Shown here one piece after another: positions 25,201 through 39,600 of a stretch of DNA of 64,000 nt; positions within the stretch are counted from its first letter, which is position 1, and the number at the start of each line of letters is the position of its first letter. The notes beneath the pieces were generated by a model that was not told where the DNA came from, ran no database searches, and saw nothing but the letters and a program-made list of their open reading frames with translations. Made by a program: the position numbers and the translations under genes. The stretch is from Nautilus pompilius (Eukaryota; Mollusca; Cephalopoda; Nautilida; Nautilidae), in NCBI GenBank assembly GCA_018389105.1, contig JACATO010001005.1:124001-188000 (forward strand). Reading direction: 5' to 3'.

Positions 25201-28200
25201 TGCCTTAATCTTTTTTTTAAAATTTAGTCATCATTCAGTCTTAAAATATATCAGTATATGTCTGAGAAATAGGTTTTGGACAAAAATAGAGAGCTTTTAA
25301 TTACCATATCTTTAAAAGTTTAGCAGACTTTATGTAGCCATTGGAATCTGTAACACTTGCAGGTATTATATAGGATAGCGGCCATGGCTATTAGATGGTT
25401 TTGTCTGCTCTGATGTTTCTAATACATATCTGCAGCTGCAGCAGGGTTAGATTGTATTTGCAAGTTATGAAAATGTGATGTTTCATATTAAAAGAACTGC
25501 TTATGCAGTTTTAGATTATATTGTTGACCTAACTTATTTAATGCCAAAGCAAAGCATATTACTACCAAAAAAAAAAAAAAGAGCATCATTCTTCACTTGT
25601 CAAACACTACAGAAAATAATGTCCATAGATCCAAAAGGAACAATGTATGCAGCTTTTTTTTGTTTTTTAAAACAGGATTTAGGCAAAATATTCAAGAAGC
25701 CACTGCTCTGTATGAAGTGGTTAAAGTGATGGGATATTGAAGAAGTAGTAGCCCATTGTAGAGATAACATGTGAGGTTGTAAATTTGAGCTTCATCCAGT
25801 GCTCACAATAGTAATAATTGTTCAACTGGATTACTAATCCTTAGGAGGCCTTGTGATTACTCAGAGGGTGGTACCTTGAAGAAAACCTTTATCTACCAGA
25901 CCAGGTTTATGAGTATATGACCATTGTAGATACTGATGAGGTCACTGACTTTCTTTGACTCCCCCTTCAAGCTGAACAAATGTTTATGTATGTATAGCTT
26001 AAATGTTTTCCATCACCTTTATACATATAGATTTTTCTTTTATTTTTATTACAGGACTGACATTAAAAATTCAGAAGAGCATTATACTTTTTAATTCGCA
26101 CTTTCATTTAATACACTAGTTTCCAAAAGTTAAGCAACAACAAACAAACAAAAAAAAAAAAAATTTTTTTTTTAAAAAATGGTAAGTAGCACAACTTTTA
26201 TCAAAGAAACTACAAGTAATTTTAAGGGTGTAAAATAAGCAGGACCAATTCAGAAAAGAAGGAATTCAAACAGAAAAATGTAAACAACAATGAATTAGAG
26301 ATAGTCTTTTTGGAATGTGGTTCCCCCTAACAGCAGTACAAGATTAACAGCGGCTTTGCATGCTGCGTATAACTTCATCAACAAGAGCAGTGGACAATAA
26401 AGTCCATTGTCTTATCAGAGAAGTTTGTATTTCTTGGAGGAGGGCAGAGGAAGGCAACAGATCTTACAGCATTCCAGACATTCTCAATAAAATTTAGCTC
26501 AGGCGAATGTGCTGGCCATATCTGGATAATGGTATAGTCTTGAGGATATTGGTTGTTTATGTGCTCTTTGTGAATGAGCATTATCATTTATTGAAATTAA
26601 ATTTTCTTCAATTCCACTTATGGTCTGACATAGGGATCCAGAATTTTGTTCTTTTATCACATTCTAGTCAGCCTACCTCCCTCTTATTAAATCATTCTGG
26701 ATTTAATACTAAAACTCCAGTGACGAGATTTATCTGTTTCATGAAGAATCACATTGCAACAATAGAATGGAAATATTTAAGAATTAATATACAATACATA
26801 ATGGATAGATTTTTTCCTTATACATGCATTTATATCATTTTTCAGTAAATTTCTTTAGAATTTGAAACTACTCCCATCTTTCACTATCAATTCACTCATC
26901 TTTAATTGCTTTAAAATGTCTCTGGACATTTAGAATACTTTTTGTTTTTGTTTTTTCTTTAAATAAAACTGCACTGAATATTTTAGGTGGCTTTAAATCT
27001 GTTTGTTAGTGAAGACAATCTCTGACTTTCTGCTGTATCTTATAAAAGACTTTCATGGCCCATTTCATGTGATGGTAATAAAGTCACCATAAAACATACA
27101 CACGCAATTGAACAAAATGCTCTTAACTGTCAACATAAATTTGTGTTGTTTTGGTCTGAGCTGCTGCTTGCAATGGTGAGACCTGGGCATTTATTGCTAA
27201 TCCATGCAATTGAGCACAGCTTGTTTGTGAACTTGTCAGTGGCAGAGGGAGGGTTGCTAAATACATACTTTAAACAGGTAAAAACAGTCTCTCTCCTTGT
27301 TTAGTAATATTCTTACAGTGTCAAAAAGCCGTTAATGGTACATACTTCAAACAAACTAACAGCTAACCTTTGTGTTTGTCAATTCTAAAGAGTTCTTAAA
27401 AGGGGGACTGAGTTATGATTCTTGTTGCATGTCTGGATTGGTTAACTTCTGAGTAATGCGTTTGTGAATCAAAGTAGAACTGTGATGCATTCCAATTTTT
27501 TTAAAAAAAATCTCTATTATCTCTATCTTGTAAACAACACCTTTGTTTTGTTTTGTTACAACTATTCAAGAACAATGTTATTTGCATTTTTAAAAATATT
27601 TGAGAATATTCCTGAGGTAAAGTGAAAGTGTTGGCTTTAATAGTGTTTTCAGATCTATTTCTTAAACTATAGTCAATAATTACTATAACAAATTTATAAT
27701 AATATTAAAAAGAGGAAACTGATTTTCCTTTATTCTTCATAGTATGTGGTATTATAATTTACTGCAAGCTTTAATTTATTAATTCATCACCTTTTTATTT
27801 TAAATTTTGTTTTACTCTACATATATGAATTATTTTCTTTGAAAGAGATTATTAATACATCATGCTGTGATTTGACATTCAACAGCAACACTTAAAATAA
27901 TATTGTCCATGGTCTTTACATTATTACAATAATTAAAATTTTAAACAATATTTTAATGATAAATGTTTTGTATTTGCATGTTCATTATATGGTTTATTTT
28001 AAAAGTGTTATGCCTTTTTCCTAACTTGCTTTTGTTTGCATGTTTTCTCCTAAATTCATTTATTATTTATCGTTGATTGTCTGGATGATATCCTAGAGGG
28101 TCCACATGTTACAATTGATTTTAATCTCAAATTTCTCACACTTGAAAACCCTACAACTCTTAAAAAAACTTTTTTTTTTAATTTTTGTAATTTATCATAT

Positions 28201-30578
28201 TGCTATTCTTGAAAACCAGCTGTTTCTTTTTATTAAAGTTGACTGATGCCTATTGTCTAAAGAAGAGAAGTTTACATTTTAATATGGTACGCTAAAAAAA
28301 AAAAAGGAAGAAGAAAACCTTTATTTTTGCGGAATATCCATAAACTACTAAGATTAGTTTATCTATATAGTATAAAAATGTAGACTTGACTGAGCATTAT
28401 AACTTTTATTAACTCTTTGTTGGCTACCTTTATGGCATTATCGGTGTTATTTATGTGGATAAGACCCAAAACATAGCCACTGGCATATTGTTTTACTTAT
28501 AGCATTGTTTTTTTAAAATTTTTTAATTTATTTTATTAATTTTTTTACAGATCTTGAAAAGTAAAATAAGCTGATTTACTGAAATTTAAATAAGCAGTAA
28601 CTGCTGTATTAATAGTGACAAACATTTTGATTATATCATCTAAAACTTTTATAATACCTCATAAATAAAAAAAAAAATGGCTTTATTTTCCAGAAGACTT
28701 TAATTACCATTTCTTAGTGGTTTCATAATATTCAGTATTTATGGTGTCAGTATCTGTGATAATTACTGAAGCTAAACATGAATTACCCTTTAAAGGATCT
28801 GTATACATTTGTGAAATCCAGCTGAAATAGAGTTGCGCGATAGTATCTGGCTGGTTTTCATTTGAATGCCTTTAATAAAATATAAACTTGTTTTGAGGTG
28901 TATTTACAAATTTATCCTTGTTTCTCTTTTAAAATTCTAATTTGATGTAAAGAAAAGTTGTTGTTATTATTAATATTATTATATTATGATTTAAATATTG
29001 TGGAGGTACAGGGTTCATGAGCTAAAACTTCTTAAAATGCTGACTTATTTGCTCACTTTTATCTGTTTCATAATTTCATTTTAATATATGTGATTTCATA
29101 TTTCAGATGTGTCAACAGTATTTTGGTAAGAAGGCCTACTGAAAAATTGTTTTAATTTATTTTTAAAATTAAAATTTTTACAAATGAAGTGTTTATTATT
29201 TAGCTGTCTACTAACTTTGTTAGGTTAACATGTTGTTTCAAATACTTAGAATTTTTTGTTGGTGCATTTTCATATTCGGATAAAGAGAAACAATTGTCAT
29301 CTTATTTGTTAGATCGCCAGAGCTGCATATCAAGTTAACTATATGATATAATATCACCAAGAGTGTCACTTTATGACATGCACATTGCTGTGTAAACATT
29401 TTCAGAAAACTAAATTTAAAAAAAAAATAAAGATACATTTTATAAACATAAACATGTGAATTTTATTATCTTATTTTGTCTTTGGCCCATATGGTAGTTT
29501 AGGTACCAGTATATCTTATCTGTAAGCTGTATAGCAGATGTGTGGTTTAATCCTTGGAAATGCCAGCCAGTAGGCTGAGGTTGGTTTATCATTTACCAGA
29601 TGGGCTATGGTATCTGCTGTTTGATTACTCTCAGTGGCAGTGGTAGGTAGTTGTGTGGCTGCTTGCTGCCCTGGATCTGCGCTCTTCTATTTCATGTCTG
29701 AATGTAGACAACCATTTATCAGCTGCTTTCATCTTCATTCTTCAGTCATATAATCTATTCAAACAAAAGCTTGCAACTGCAAGAAAGCTGACAAACAAGA
29801 ACCTGAGTTTAATTTGTTTGGTATAAACCATTTTCTGGGTATTGATATCAGTTGTGGAGAGGTAGTTCATTTCGGTACTGTACTACTTGCACTGTATTTC
29901 ACGACTTTCCTTTTTTCTTATTTTGTTTTGTTTTCTTCTTGACAATTCTGCTTAATTAACATTTTTTTTCTTTAAATCAGCACTAACAGACATTTTCAGA
30001 ACTAAGGTTCTTTGTTCTTGTACTGTGGCTTGGGCTACTTATCAACTAGATAAACATACAAATCACAATGAAACTGTTTTCTAAAAGCTACTACAGCATA
30101 ATACATTTTCCACTATTTCTTTTCTAGACCTTTTCTTTTGCTGCAGTTAATCCTAGAGCTGAGAATAAAACTTTTATCTACGTTGTTGTTTTGTTCAAGC
30201 AAGTAAAGTTGTACTGCTTTAACTTTAAGCTAAGGAGTGCCACATTTGAGAAATAAAGTCCAACCATAATTTTAGCTGGTGCTTTCTTGAGTACTGTTCA
30301 ACTTAAATTATTTTCTTTGCTCATACAAAACAAAATTTATATAACATTTTAATGTCTTTATGTTACTGGAAATTCTATTCTATCTGATCATGACAAAATA
30401 TTACTAAATCTTTAAAGTCATCTTTATTGCTGTTTAGTAATCAAGCTGTGTTTGATAAAAACCCTGCTTTGTTTTCATCATGAATGTAGACAAGGATATA
30501 TATATATATGTATACATATATACTGCAGTACTGTAGCAGTGACAGTTTTACCTTTAAACCATTGTTCTCTCTCTCTCT

Positions 30579-30637
<59 letters not shown>

Positions 30638-33600
30638 ATATTCAGTGTTATAAAAATGCAGTTGTATTTTATTCAAATCCAGATGAAAATTTTGGTTTCT
30701 GTTAAATGAAAACCACACTAAATTTTTTTGCCATTTGCTTGAAACTATCATTATGTGCTGCAACTATGTAGAATAAAACTAAACTGGCATGGTCTATGAT
30801 TTTGGAACTTTCCGTTAGCTTTATCTTATACCACCAAAACAAGTTCTTGCAATCTGTTACGTTTTCAAACACAGAATGTTCTGGCAATAATTTCCATACC
30901 TGTTCTGTAAGTATTGAAATAACAAAATTGTGTGAAATTTTTTTCTTTTTTTAAAATAATGCAAATGTTATCAAAAATCAGAATGTAATAATAAGAATCT
31001 AACATGTTAGAATTTTAAAAAATTTACTTAGATTACAAATTATCATGATTTTAAAAAAATTTAAGAATAAAATTTCTGTAACAAACAGTGAAATGAAAAT
31101 GGACTTGATTTAGACTTTTTACAGAGCCATTCATTGATTAGTACCAGTAGATATAATGTTGATTTTCATTTGTGGCTAAAAGATTTTTAAATATTGGACC
31201 TCGTCATATATTTAGCTGAATCACATCAATTTATTGTTGTTCAACTTTACATAACCTTCCAATAACTTGACAATATCAGTTGAGTGCTTTTCTGCAAAAA
31301 ATTCAAAGTGATAGTTCTCACCACTTTACCCACAAAGGCCAAGTTCTGAACAAAACTCTGGGAGCTGCTCTCTCTCTTGATCTCTTTGACTTGTAGCAGC
31401 AGCAGGGTTCTGTGTTCACTCTCCTCTCTGAGCATTAATGTGTGTGTACCTTTCACTAGAATGAACTGTGAACTCTGTTGGAGGGAGCAGTGTTCATCAA
31501 CTACAAGTTTCTCATCTTTATGTAAATGCTTCAACCCATTTGCTTTGATTAATAATTTTCCCTCATACATAGGCGTGATTGACCCACTGCCTTCCAACCA
31601 AGTGCACAAAAAGACTCTATTGCTGCTATTTTGCTCTTATAGTGTATGTATGTCTCTAGTACAAAAGAAGATTCTGACTCTGTCAGACCTCAGTTACTTA
31701 GCAACAGCTGGCTACTGCAGCATGCAGATATTAACCTTTTCAGAATTAAAAAAACAGTTTGAAATTAATGAATTACCGATACTGTTGTTTGACGACTTAC
31801 ATTACTAAAAAGTTCATATGCAGCAAGTATGACAGTCATAATATTGGCTAAAATGTGGATTTAAATTCTAAAGAGTCTTCTGCGCCATTTATTTAGAGAG
31901 CTGGATTTGAAACGCATGAAAATAAAGTTTTCATTTGAGTAACAGATAATGTAAAACAAAGGACCATCTTTTGTGGTATGGATAAATTGACCAATATATT
32001 TACATTGTGCTTAGACAATAGATATTTTGACTAGCAAAATATTATTAAAATGTAAGTATAGGCATCCCCCTATAACGACAGGGTTACATCCCTGGGCACT
32101 GATTTTCCATATATAACTGTTAAGTATGGAATATATATGCAATAACTAAGCCTGAGAACTATATACCACAGGGTTACATCTATTGATTTAGATGCTACTT
32201 AATGAAAACTTACCAGAAAATGTGATGATAGGGGTTTGAGGTGATGATGGAGTAGGATGGGGTGGGGTGAAGGTTACTGGTAGGGAGAGGCACCTAGAGT
32301 TGTCTATGTCATTCCATGAATTATCAGATTCAGCAACTGTTTCAACTGGAAGTGGAGAAGAAGTTTCCTGGGCCTTTTGAAAAATATTCAATTTTGGCTC
32401 TGTGGCATGCTTCCTTTTCTTTTTATAGAATTTTCTGTAGTTACTTGAAAGATCTATAAGTCCTCTAGAGAACATGAGGACACATTCACAGGTGGGCCAA
32501 AGCACTGAGTAAGTGGCTTAATGCTCTGTTAACTCCTTGTGTGTAAAGTGGCCTGTGGTAGGGGATGTTTTGCTCTTTCTTGGAGTTTTGCACTTCCATC
32601 TGCATGAGTTCCTCATTGGTCAGGTCCTCAGAATGTGACTCCAGCAACTCAGCCACATCAGGTTTTTTCAATTTCAATTTTGTTCAAATTCATTGTAACT
32701 ATGAGGGGGTGCAAAGTTGTACCCAAATTCTAAATGATCTGAGGTTTTGTCATAAGAGGGATGGATACATGTACAGGTTTATGATAGCAGAACGGAAAAC
32801 TTGATAATGCCAAGCTTTTTGTTCAGAATTCTAGGCTTTTATGAAAAGCTAATTCATTAAACTTGAAAAAAAATCTTAAATTTATAAGGATATTTAAATT
32901 TTTGTGGTTATTTATTTGATGTAAGGAAAGTTTGAACACTTCAGTTTTTTGCTGAATAATAAAAGAAAAAAATACATTTTGGAATTTAAATTTACATGAA
33001 TTTAACTGCCAGCTTCCATAGAGTTTTGATATAATGCAAGTGATATCTCCTTTCGTTTTTCAGGTAGACGAAACATCTCGTTAACTATTCAGTTTTCCAT
33101 CTTTTAGTTGTCATTTTAATAGATAATAGTCACAGAAGCCATAATGTTGTCTAGAATGCAAAAAAAAAATCACTGTTCTCAGATCTAATGGAATTTTCTT
33201 TTTCTTTTTTTTTTACTGTTAATTATCCTTAAAGGGGTTTAGCATGCTTTATTTTTAACTGAAATATAATATATCTGGGTAAAATATTTGGTTTGCATAC
33301 TCAGGTTGAAATAGGATTTCTTTTAACTAAAATTTTTTGAATATTTTGTCATTACTTTTGTTTCTTGGCTAGCTTATGGATGTCCTACCATAGTAGTTTG
33401 CTTGGCAAAAACTAAAGTGGGACAGAGGGTTTTACAAATCATTAACAATGTAGTGTGCTCTGTGAATTCTACCTTTCTTTTTTTCTTTTTTTAAAAAGTG
33501 CTAACATCAAAGCACTGAGATGTTCAAGACTTTGTAAACAGTCAGTCCTGAACGAAGCTTATGATGTAGGAAGCATTGAATAAAAACATTCAGATTATTT

Positions 33601-36600
33601 CTCTCTACTTGATTTATGCAGTTAGGTATATTTTGAATTATGTACAACAAGTAAAATTTTATTCACGAAATGCCCAACCTTTTGATCTTTGCCTTACCTG
33701 TATCTAGCAGGCTTAAACAAACATGACCAACAGCTTGATCCACATACATATGAGCTTGTATTAACCACATTAAGAACACCTCAGGCTCTTTCTATTAAAT
33801 ATTTACATTGAAGGCTGTTTCTCTTCAAAGCATCACTACCTAATTAACTTCATATTACCATATCAATAACACGTTGCATCCAATCACAATAATGCCATGT
33901 ATTCTCACAGCTAGTGCTTTCTTCAGCAGCATATTGCATGTTCTAGGCACTATTAGAAATTGGATTTGGTTTACTTCACGTTAAAATCATTACACATCAG
34001 TACAAAGATCTTTAATTGGATTTTAGGTTCTGGTTGCCCATTCTCTCTTGTTAGACCATTTTCTTTATATACTTTCTTCAGTATTAGATTAAACTAAAAG
34101 GGCATAGGTGTCTACAATTACACTGATTTGCTTGGCTTCATGATAAGACTCATAACCAACTCACTCACAATCTGGTTCTGAATGATGGCAACTTAATTAG
34201 AAGAATGTAATTTACGTGAAAATTAATGGACTAGAATTCTTTGCATTAATAAATCTTGAGATCTACAAACATTAATCCTTTAGGTTATTTTGTTTATAAC
34301 CCTTAAGAATCATTAAAATGTAGCATTTACTCTTAGATGGTTTATCAGTTAATAAATAACTGCAGACCTATTTAACATTCCAGGCATTGGGAAACCATGC
34401 GTTTATTTTTATATAGTTAAAAAGAAAAAAATAAGTAATGGTAATAAAACTGAGTAATAACCATATTTGTTTTTATTTAACTGTATTTTTAGCTGACACC
34501 AAATCTGAGATACAGCAAAATAACCTTTACCCTCATTCTCCGGACCAGAAGACAGATGGAGGTCAGTATGTATTGCTGTTGTAATTACTATTTATATTTT
34601 TTAAAATTAATGTCTGTCATTAGACTGTTAATTATGCAGCATGTTTGTTTTGTTCACATGAGTCACATTACTGCAACTGGTTTTGAGTTTGTTGCTTGTT
34701 TTGTGTGATGACTCCTGAAATGTAATTTCAGACTTTTAAGATGAGACAACATCGTGGGGCAATGGTCGACTACTGGACTGCTGAAGTCAAAACTGTCCGG
34801 CCCCACGCGGCGCAGGATTGGCAACGCTTCCTAGCAGAAACCATGATACTACACTTCCTCACCATAGGCATCAGTGTATGAAAAAAAGGGAAAAATGACT
34901 TCATTAAATTATAGTTTCTATTTCAGCAATGATGTTCATAGTTGAAACCCTTAAAAGATTAATCTGTTTTTGTATAAAAAAGATATTATTTCAAATTTTT
35001 AAAAAACATCTTAAGAAATGTGAATCACTTCCTTAGTTATGCATTATTTGAGCATCTTGAATGTTTCCTATAATAAGTTACAATGAATTAAAATGGCTTT
35101 TACTGTAATATAGCAAATTACCAGTAATAAAAAATATCTAAAATTTTAACTTCCTTAATTATAACTATTATCAAGTCTTGAAAATGTAGTTAAGACTTGT
35201 AGTTTTTGTGGTAAGAGGGCACGCACCATCTTTAGACTAGCTAAGGTAAATGTAATTAATAAAATTGCACCTTTTCTTTTCAGTCACCTTTTTTTGACAT
35301 AAATCTAGGGATGGATATATATATATCTGATATTGCTAAAACGGTTAAATGTTGAGTTGTCAGGGCATCAAGTTTTCCAACAATTCTACACAGCAACTTT
35401 ATTATTACCCTGACATTTTCAAATAGTCTTATGCAATTTACCTTGTTTTTTAGTGGAGCCCAAGTTTGTTCGTCTTAAGAAAATGAGACGAAAACACGAT
35501 GTTCCTCGACCTGTGGGCAGCACCATACGGTTTAAGTGCAAAGCCACAGGAAAGCCAAGACCTAATGTGCGATGGTTAAAAGATGGGCAGCCCTGGTATG
35601 GTGACCACCACTCGAAGAAGCCTCGGTGGACCTTGAAGATTGATAACCTACGTCAAGAGGACAGTGGAAAATATACCTGTATTGTAACAAACATGTTTGG
35701 ATCTATAAATTATACTTACACTTTGGAAGTTGTAGGTAAGATAAACTTTTCTAAGAATTGTTTTCCTTTGTTGTTGTTTTGTTTTTTAGAGTTTACATTT
35801 GTTTATGCTTATTCTTTTTAGCTTGTAAATGGTAAATTCATTACTAATTAATTTTATTATGAGGCTCACCCTTAAAAGTAATGCCCTTTTGTTTTTTAAT
35901 CCCTTAGGGTTCGTGTATTATTGTACAATGGTGATACAGCTTTTGTGAACACATTGTACTAATGTTTAACAAGTATCTGTATATCAACATGATGAAACAG
36001 ATCATCATTGTCAGTTATTTTTTAACTGTGTTGTTTGTGCATCCAGCATCTTTAAACTCTTGTCCAATCCACATAATCCCCTAAAGGTGCCAGTCTGGGT
36101 TATGAGCAAGATTGGGATGTACAGTCTATCTAAATGGAGAAACTGCCTCTGAAGTCTTCAAGCTGATGCACAGTCTTGTGTTCTCATGATGCAGAGACAG
36201 GCAAACTTGTTCAGGTTGGATCAAACTTTCTTTGTGAAAACTTTCAGTTTCTGAAATATCTCAGTATAGAGCTGAGGAGTTGCTCTCCCAGGCATGAAGT
36301 CAGTAAAGATGATGTCCTGGATATCCAGAAGACTGTTACCATGACTTTGTGAGCAGATGGCTGACTTGAATTTCTTTCTTCTTTTTCTGAGTCTTTATAG
36401 TGCCATTCCATAGATTGTTGCTTGTTTTCTGGGTAATAGAGATGGATCCATCCATATCTCATTTACTATGATGATGTATGGAAGAAATGTATTGTAGTCA
36501 TAATATTGCTGGAGAAGTTTTGTGCCAGTGGTCTTTCTGGTTTCTTGTTTTTTTGAGAGAGAGATTTAGTGAACACTCAGGCATCCACTGACAATTGACA

Positions 36601-39600
36601 TTAAAGTAGCCACACCCCAAAGATTGCATCTGTATGGCATGATGTCTGACACTGAGCTTTTGTCAATTTACTCCAGATAACCTCTATTTTTCATTTGTCT
36701 TCTTTCTGATCACTGACCACCTGGAGCAAAGGCTAATTTTGAATTTTTTTTTTTTCACTCTTCGCACACTTTACTCTGCTTAGCATGAACATGATTTGCA
36801 TCCCCCCCCCCCAACACCGGCCTAGAAGCACTAGTTAGTATTAGTCTTGAACTGCGCTGAGACTGTCAGTAAAGGTAAGATGTTTAAAAGCCAATTGTTT
36901 ACACATGGAAATTTCTCATCTGGTAAATCCTAATATTATCTCTATCCCTTAAAATTCAAAACCTTGTCTTTGAATTTTTTTTTTTGATTTTAGAATTCTA
37001 ATTTAATACAAATTCTTTTGCAGAGTGTCACACCACGTATGTCAGTATGACTCCCACTTTATCCCCCCCTCTCCCTAAAAGGAAAACAAATCTAACTAAT
37101 ACTTTCTGGAAGGCGAAGAGCCAAGGTTAGAAGATTAGAATTGCTGGCAAGCAGCATGCACACATATTTTATACTCATTACTAAAAAATAATTTTTTTTG
37201 TTTGAATAATTACTGCACAGAACTTTCAGCTATGTTTAGTTGATTTGCCAACCACTGTTTGCCGGTATGTTCACTCTAGCTGTCCTTTTGAAGAAACCTC
37301 TTTATTTCTCCTAAGGTTCCAACTTTTCCAAGATAAACATCTGTTGAACAGATAGAGATGGGGGTTAGGAAGAATGGTTTATGCGTGTTGAAGCCATTAT
37401 CTTTTTAAGGGATGATTTACTTAGATGCCAGAAACTTCTTGAGAAAATCTTCTCCTTTGTCATTTATTTTCTACTTAGCAGACCTTTAAATCATTAGAAA
37501 TTTGTAGGTTAGCTTTGGTTACAAGATTTATCTTTTCTTTTTAAGACATTATACATTTATGATCTTGACCTTTGTAATTCATTCACTAATTGTCCTTGGT
37601 TTTCATCAGCATATTTGGTTTATAAGTTTTCAGTTCCTTCCATCTATGCATTGCCAGTACATAGATGATTAAAGGGACACAACTTTTCTTCTTTAGCTCA
37701 ACCCATCATTATTATAAGCATAAGCTTAAAATTCCATCCAGTCTGAACTTTAGAGTTAGTAAAAAGCTGAATATCGAAAACTTTTACTGCAAATGCATTC
37801 ACCAGCTTTTGATGAATGAAAGGGAAAGAAAAAGCTGTAAATCTAAATGCTCAAGTGTAGCCAGAAATCTTTTTTTCTTAGCATTTGATGAGAATGTACC
37901 TCAGTATTCTGATTACGTGAGGTAACAAATATTCCAGGACTGGAGGTTAACAGCAGCTACAGTGACAGGGTATGGCTGTCAGGTGGACAAAATACTGGAT
38001 GGCCTTTTCTTACTTTCTCAATAAAATTAAATCTTGTAGAAGACCATTATGTAAAGTAGGAATATTTTATTATGACTGGTTTCAACAAAAAATTTAATTA
38101 AATAATAGTAATAATGATGGATATTTATTTATTTTATTTGGTGATTAGACTCTTTTAAAAATAATACTTTTAAGTAAGCTTTTGTAGGGAAATGCAGTAG
38201 TTCAGGGTGTGGAATCCTCTTTTGCTTTTTTTTTTTAACATTTATTTTCTCTTTTGTTTTTGCTGTTTTGAGGTTTTTGTTTTTAAGTCTGATCAAAAAT
38301 GGTAAATGAAACAAATTAAGGAATTACTTGGTCAAGATATCAGAGACGATATTCAAACCTGGTGTAAAGCCTTTGTAGTACTATCATTTGAAATTTGTTG
38401 TAATTGTTTCAGAAAAAATTAAAACCAAGCCTGTGTTACTACCACCTCATCCCGAAAACCAAACAGTGAGATACGGGAGCCATGCTTCATTCCAGTGCCA
38501 TGTGAAAAGTGATGCTCAGCCTCACATTCAAGTAAGTGCAGTACTTAACTGAGGAACTCCTGACCATTCCTGAACACTCAGAAGTTATAGATTTATACTG
38601 TTCAGAGCTACACTTAAAACTTTTGACTTAAAGATTTTAAAAAATAAAAACATTCTATTATTATTTGCTAATGGCCCTCTGCTTGGCAGCAGGTATATCA
38701 GTGGAAGTATGATGTTGTTGGATGTGTGCTTCCCAGCGCATTTTAATCTCACTTCTCTTTATAATCTGCTTCAGAAACTCCAAATTAGTACAACAGTCTT
38801 GAGTTGTGTTCTTGTGGTTTACAGATGGGATGACTAATTGTCAATCCACATCACTGTTGATCAAATAAAACAGATTGTCTAGCTCAGAAAAATCACGGGT
38901 CATTCCACACTTTAGACACTACTGATCTATGTATTTACAGTTGTTCATTTGGTTAATTTGTGCATAGTGTCAAGCAAAGACAAACATCAGTAAAAGAATA
39001 AAATGGTTTTATAGTAACAAAATCTCAGAGTTTTATGAAAGTAGTTAGCTTGTATGGGGAAGGGGAGATTCATGCTCTCTAATTAGTGAACAGATTTTTA
39101 TTTATCTGAACATCTTATTTCAGTGGCTGAAAAGAGTAGAGGAGCCTCACCTTCTCCCCAACTTAAACACAACAATTGAAGTTAAGGATCAGAAGTTTGT
39201 GGTTCTGAAGTCTGGAGATGTTCTGAACAAACCTGATGGTTCCTATGTAAACAAACTGAATATCAAGAGAGCCACAGAGAGGGACTCAGGAATGTATATC
39301 TGTCTTGGGGCCAACAGCATGGGCTACAGTTTTAGACGTGCCTTTCTCTCAGTCCACCCAGGTAATGCTGTCTATAAATATTCCCAGGTGTTTGTCTGCT
39401 AAACCATTTGTTGGAGAGCAAACATCCTTTGCACATTAAATTTTGTTTCTTGATATATTTTTTAGGTATAATGGAAAGCAACTGCAGAGAAAGGCTGTTA
39501 AATAATAATAATAATAATAAACAGGAGATTATAATGTGATTCTTGCAACAAAAACTATCAATTCTTTTTTTAAAATTCCCTTATTTTCACACTTTAAAAA

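Larger units (their letters stand above)
16281..34492 (+). other. fgfrl1: fgfrl1 intron, about 18.2 kb
   Basis: This intron lies between the Ig1 exon and the linker exon. It carries a LINE fragment (about 23820-24290), a Tc1-like remnant (about 26110-26640), a Tigger-type remnant (about 32056-32730) and microsatellites at 22189 and 30566. Less AT-rich islands at about 18170-18480, 20440-20560, 23040-23300, 27145-27265 and 29520-29720 carry no recognisable coding sequence and are candidates for regulatory DNA. No further FGFRL1 exon was seen. Confidence 0.8.

Noticed and set aside
34753-34825. A tRNA gene
   Set aside because: Only the outer stem and a serine-like anticodon arm are suggestive; the T arm, B box and length do not fit.
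35453-35821. Apparent protein starting at 35453
   Set aside because: The start is a GTG straddling the splice acceptor and the end runs into intron; only 35454-35735 is exon.
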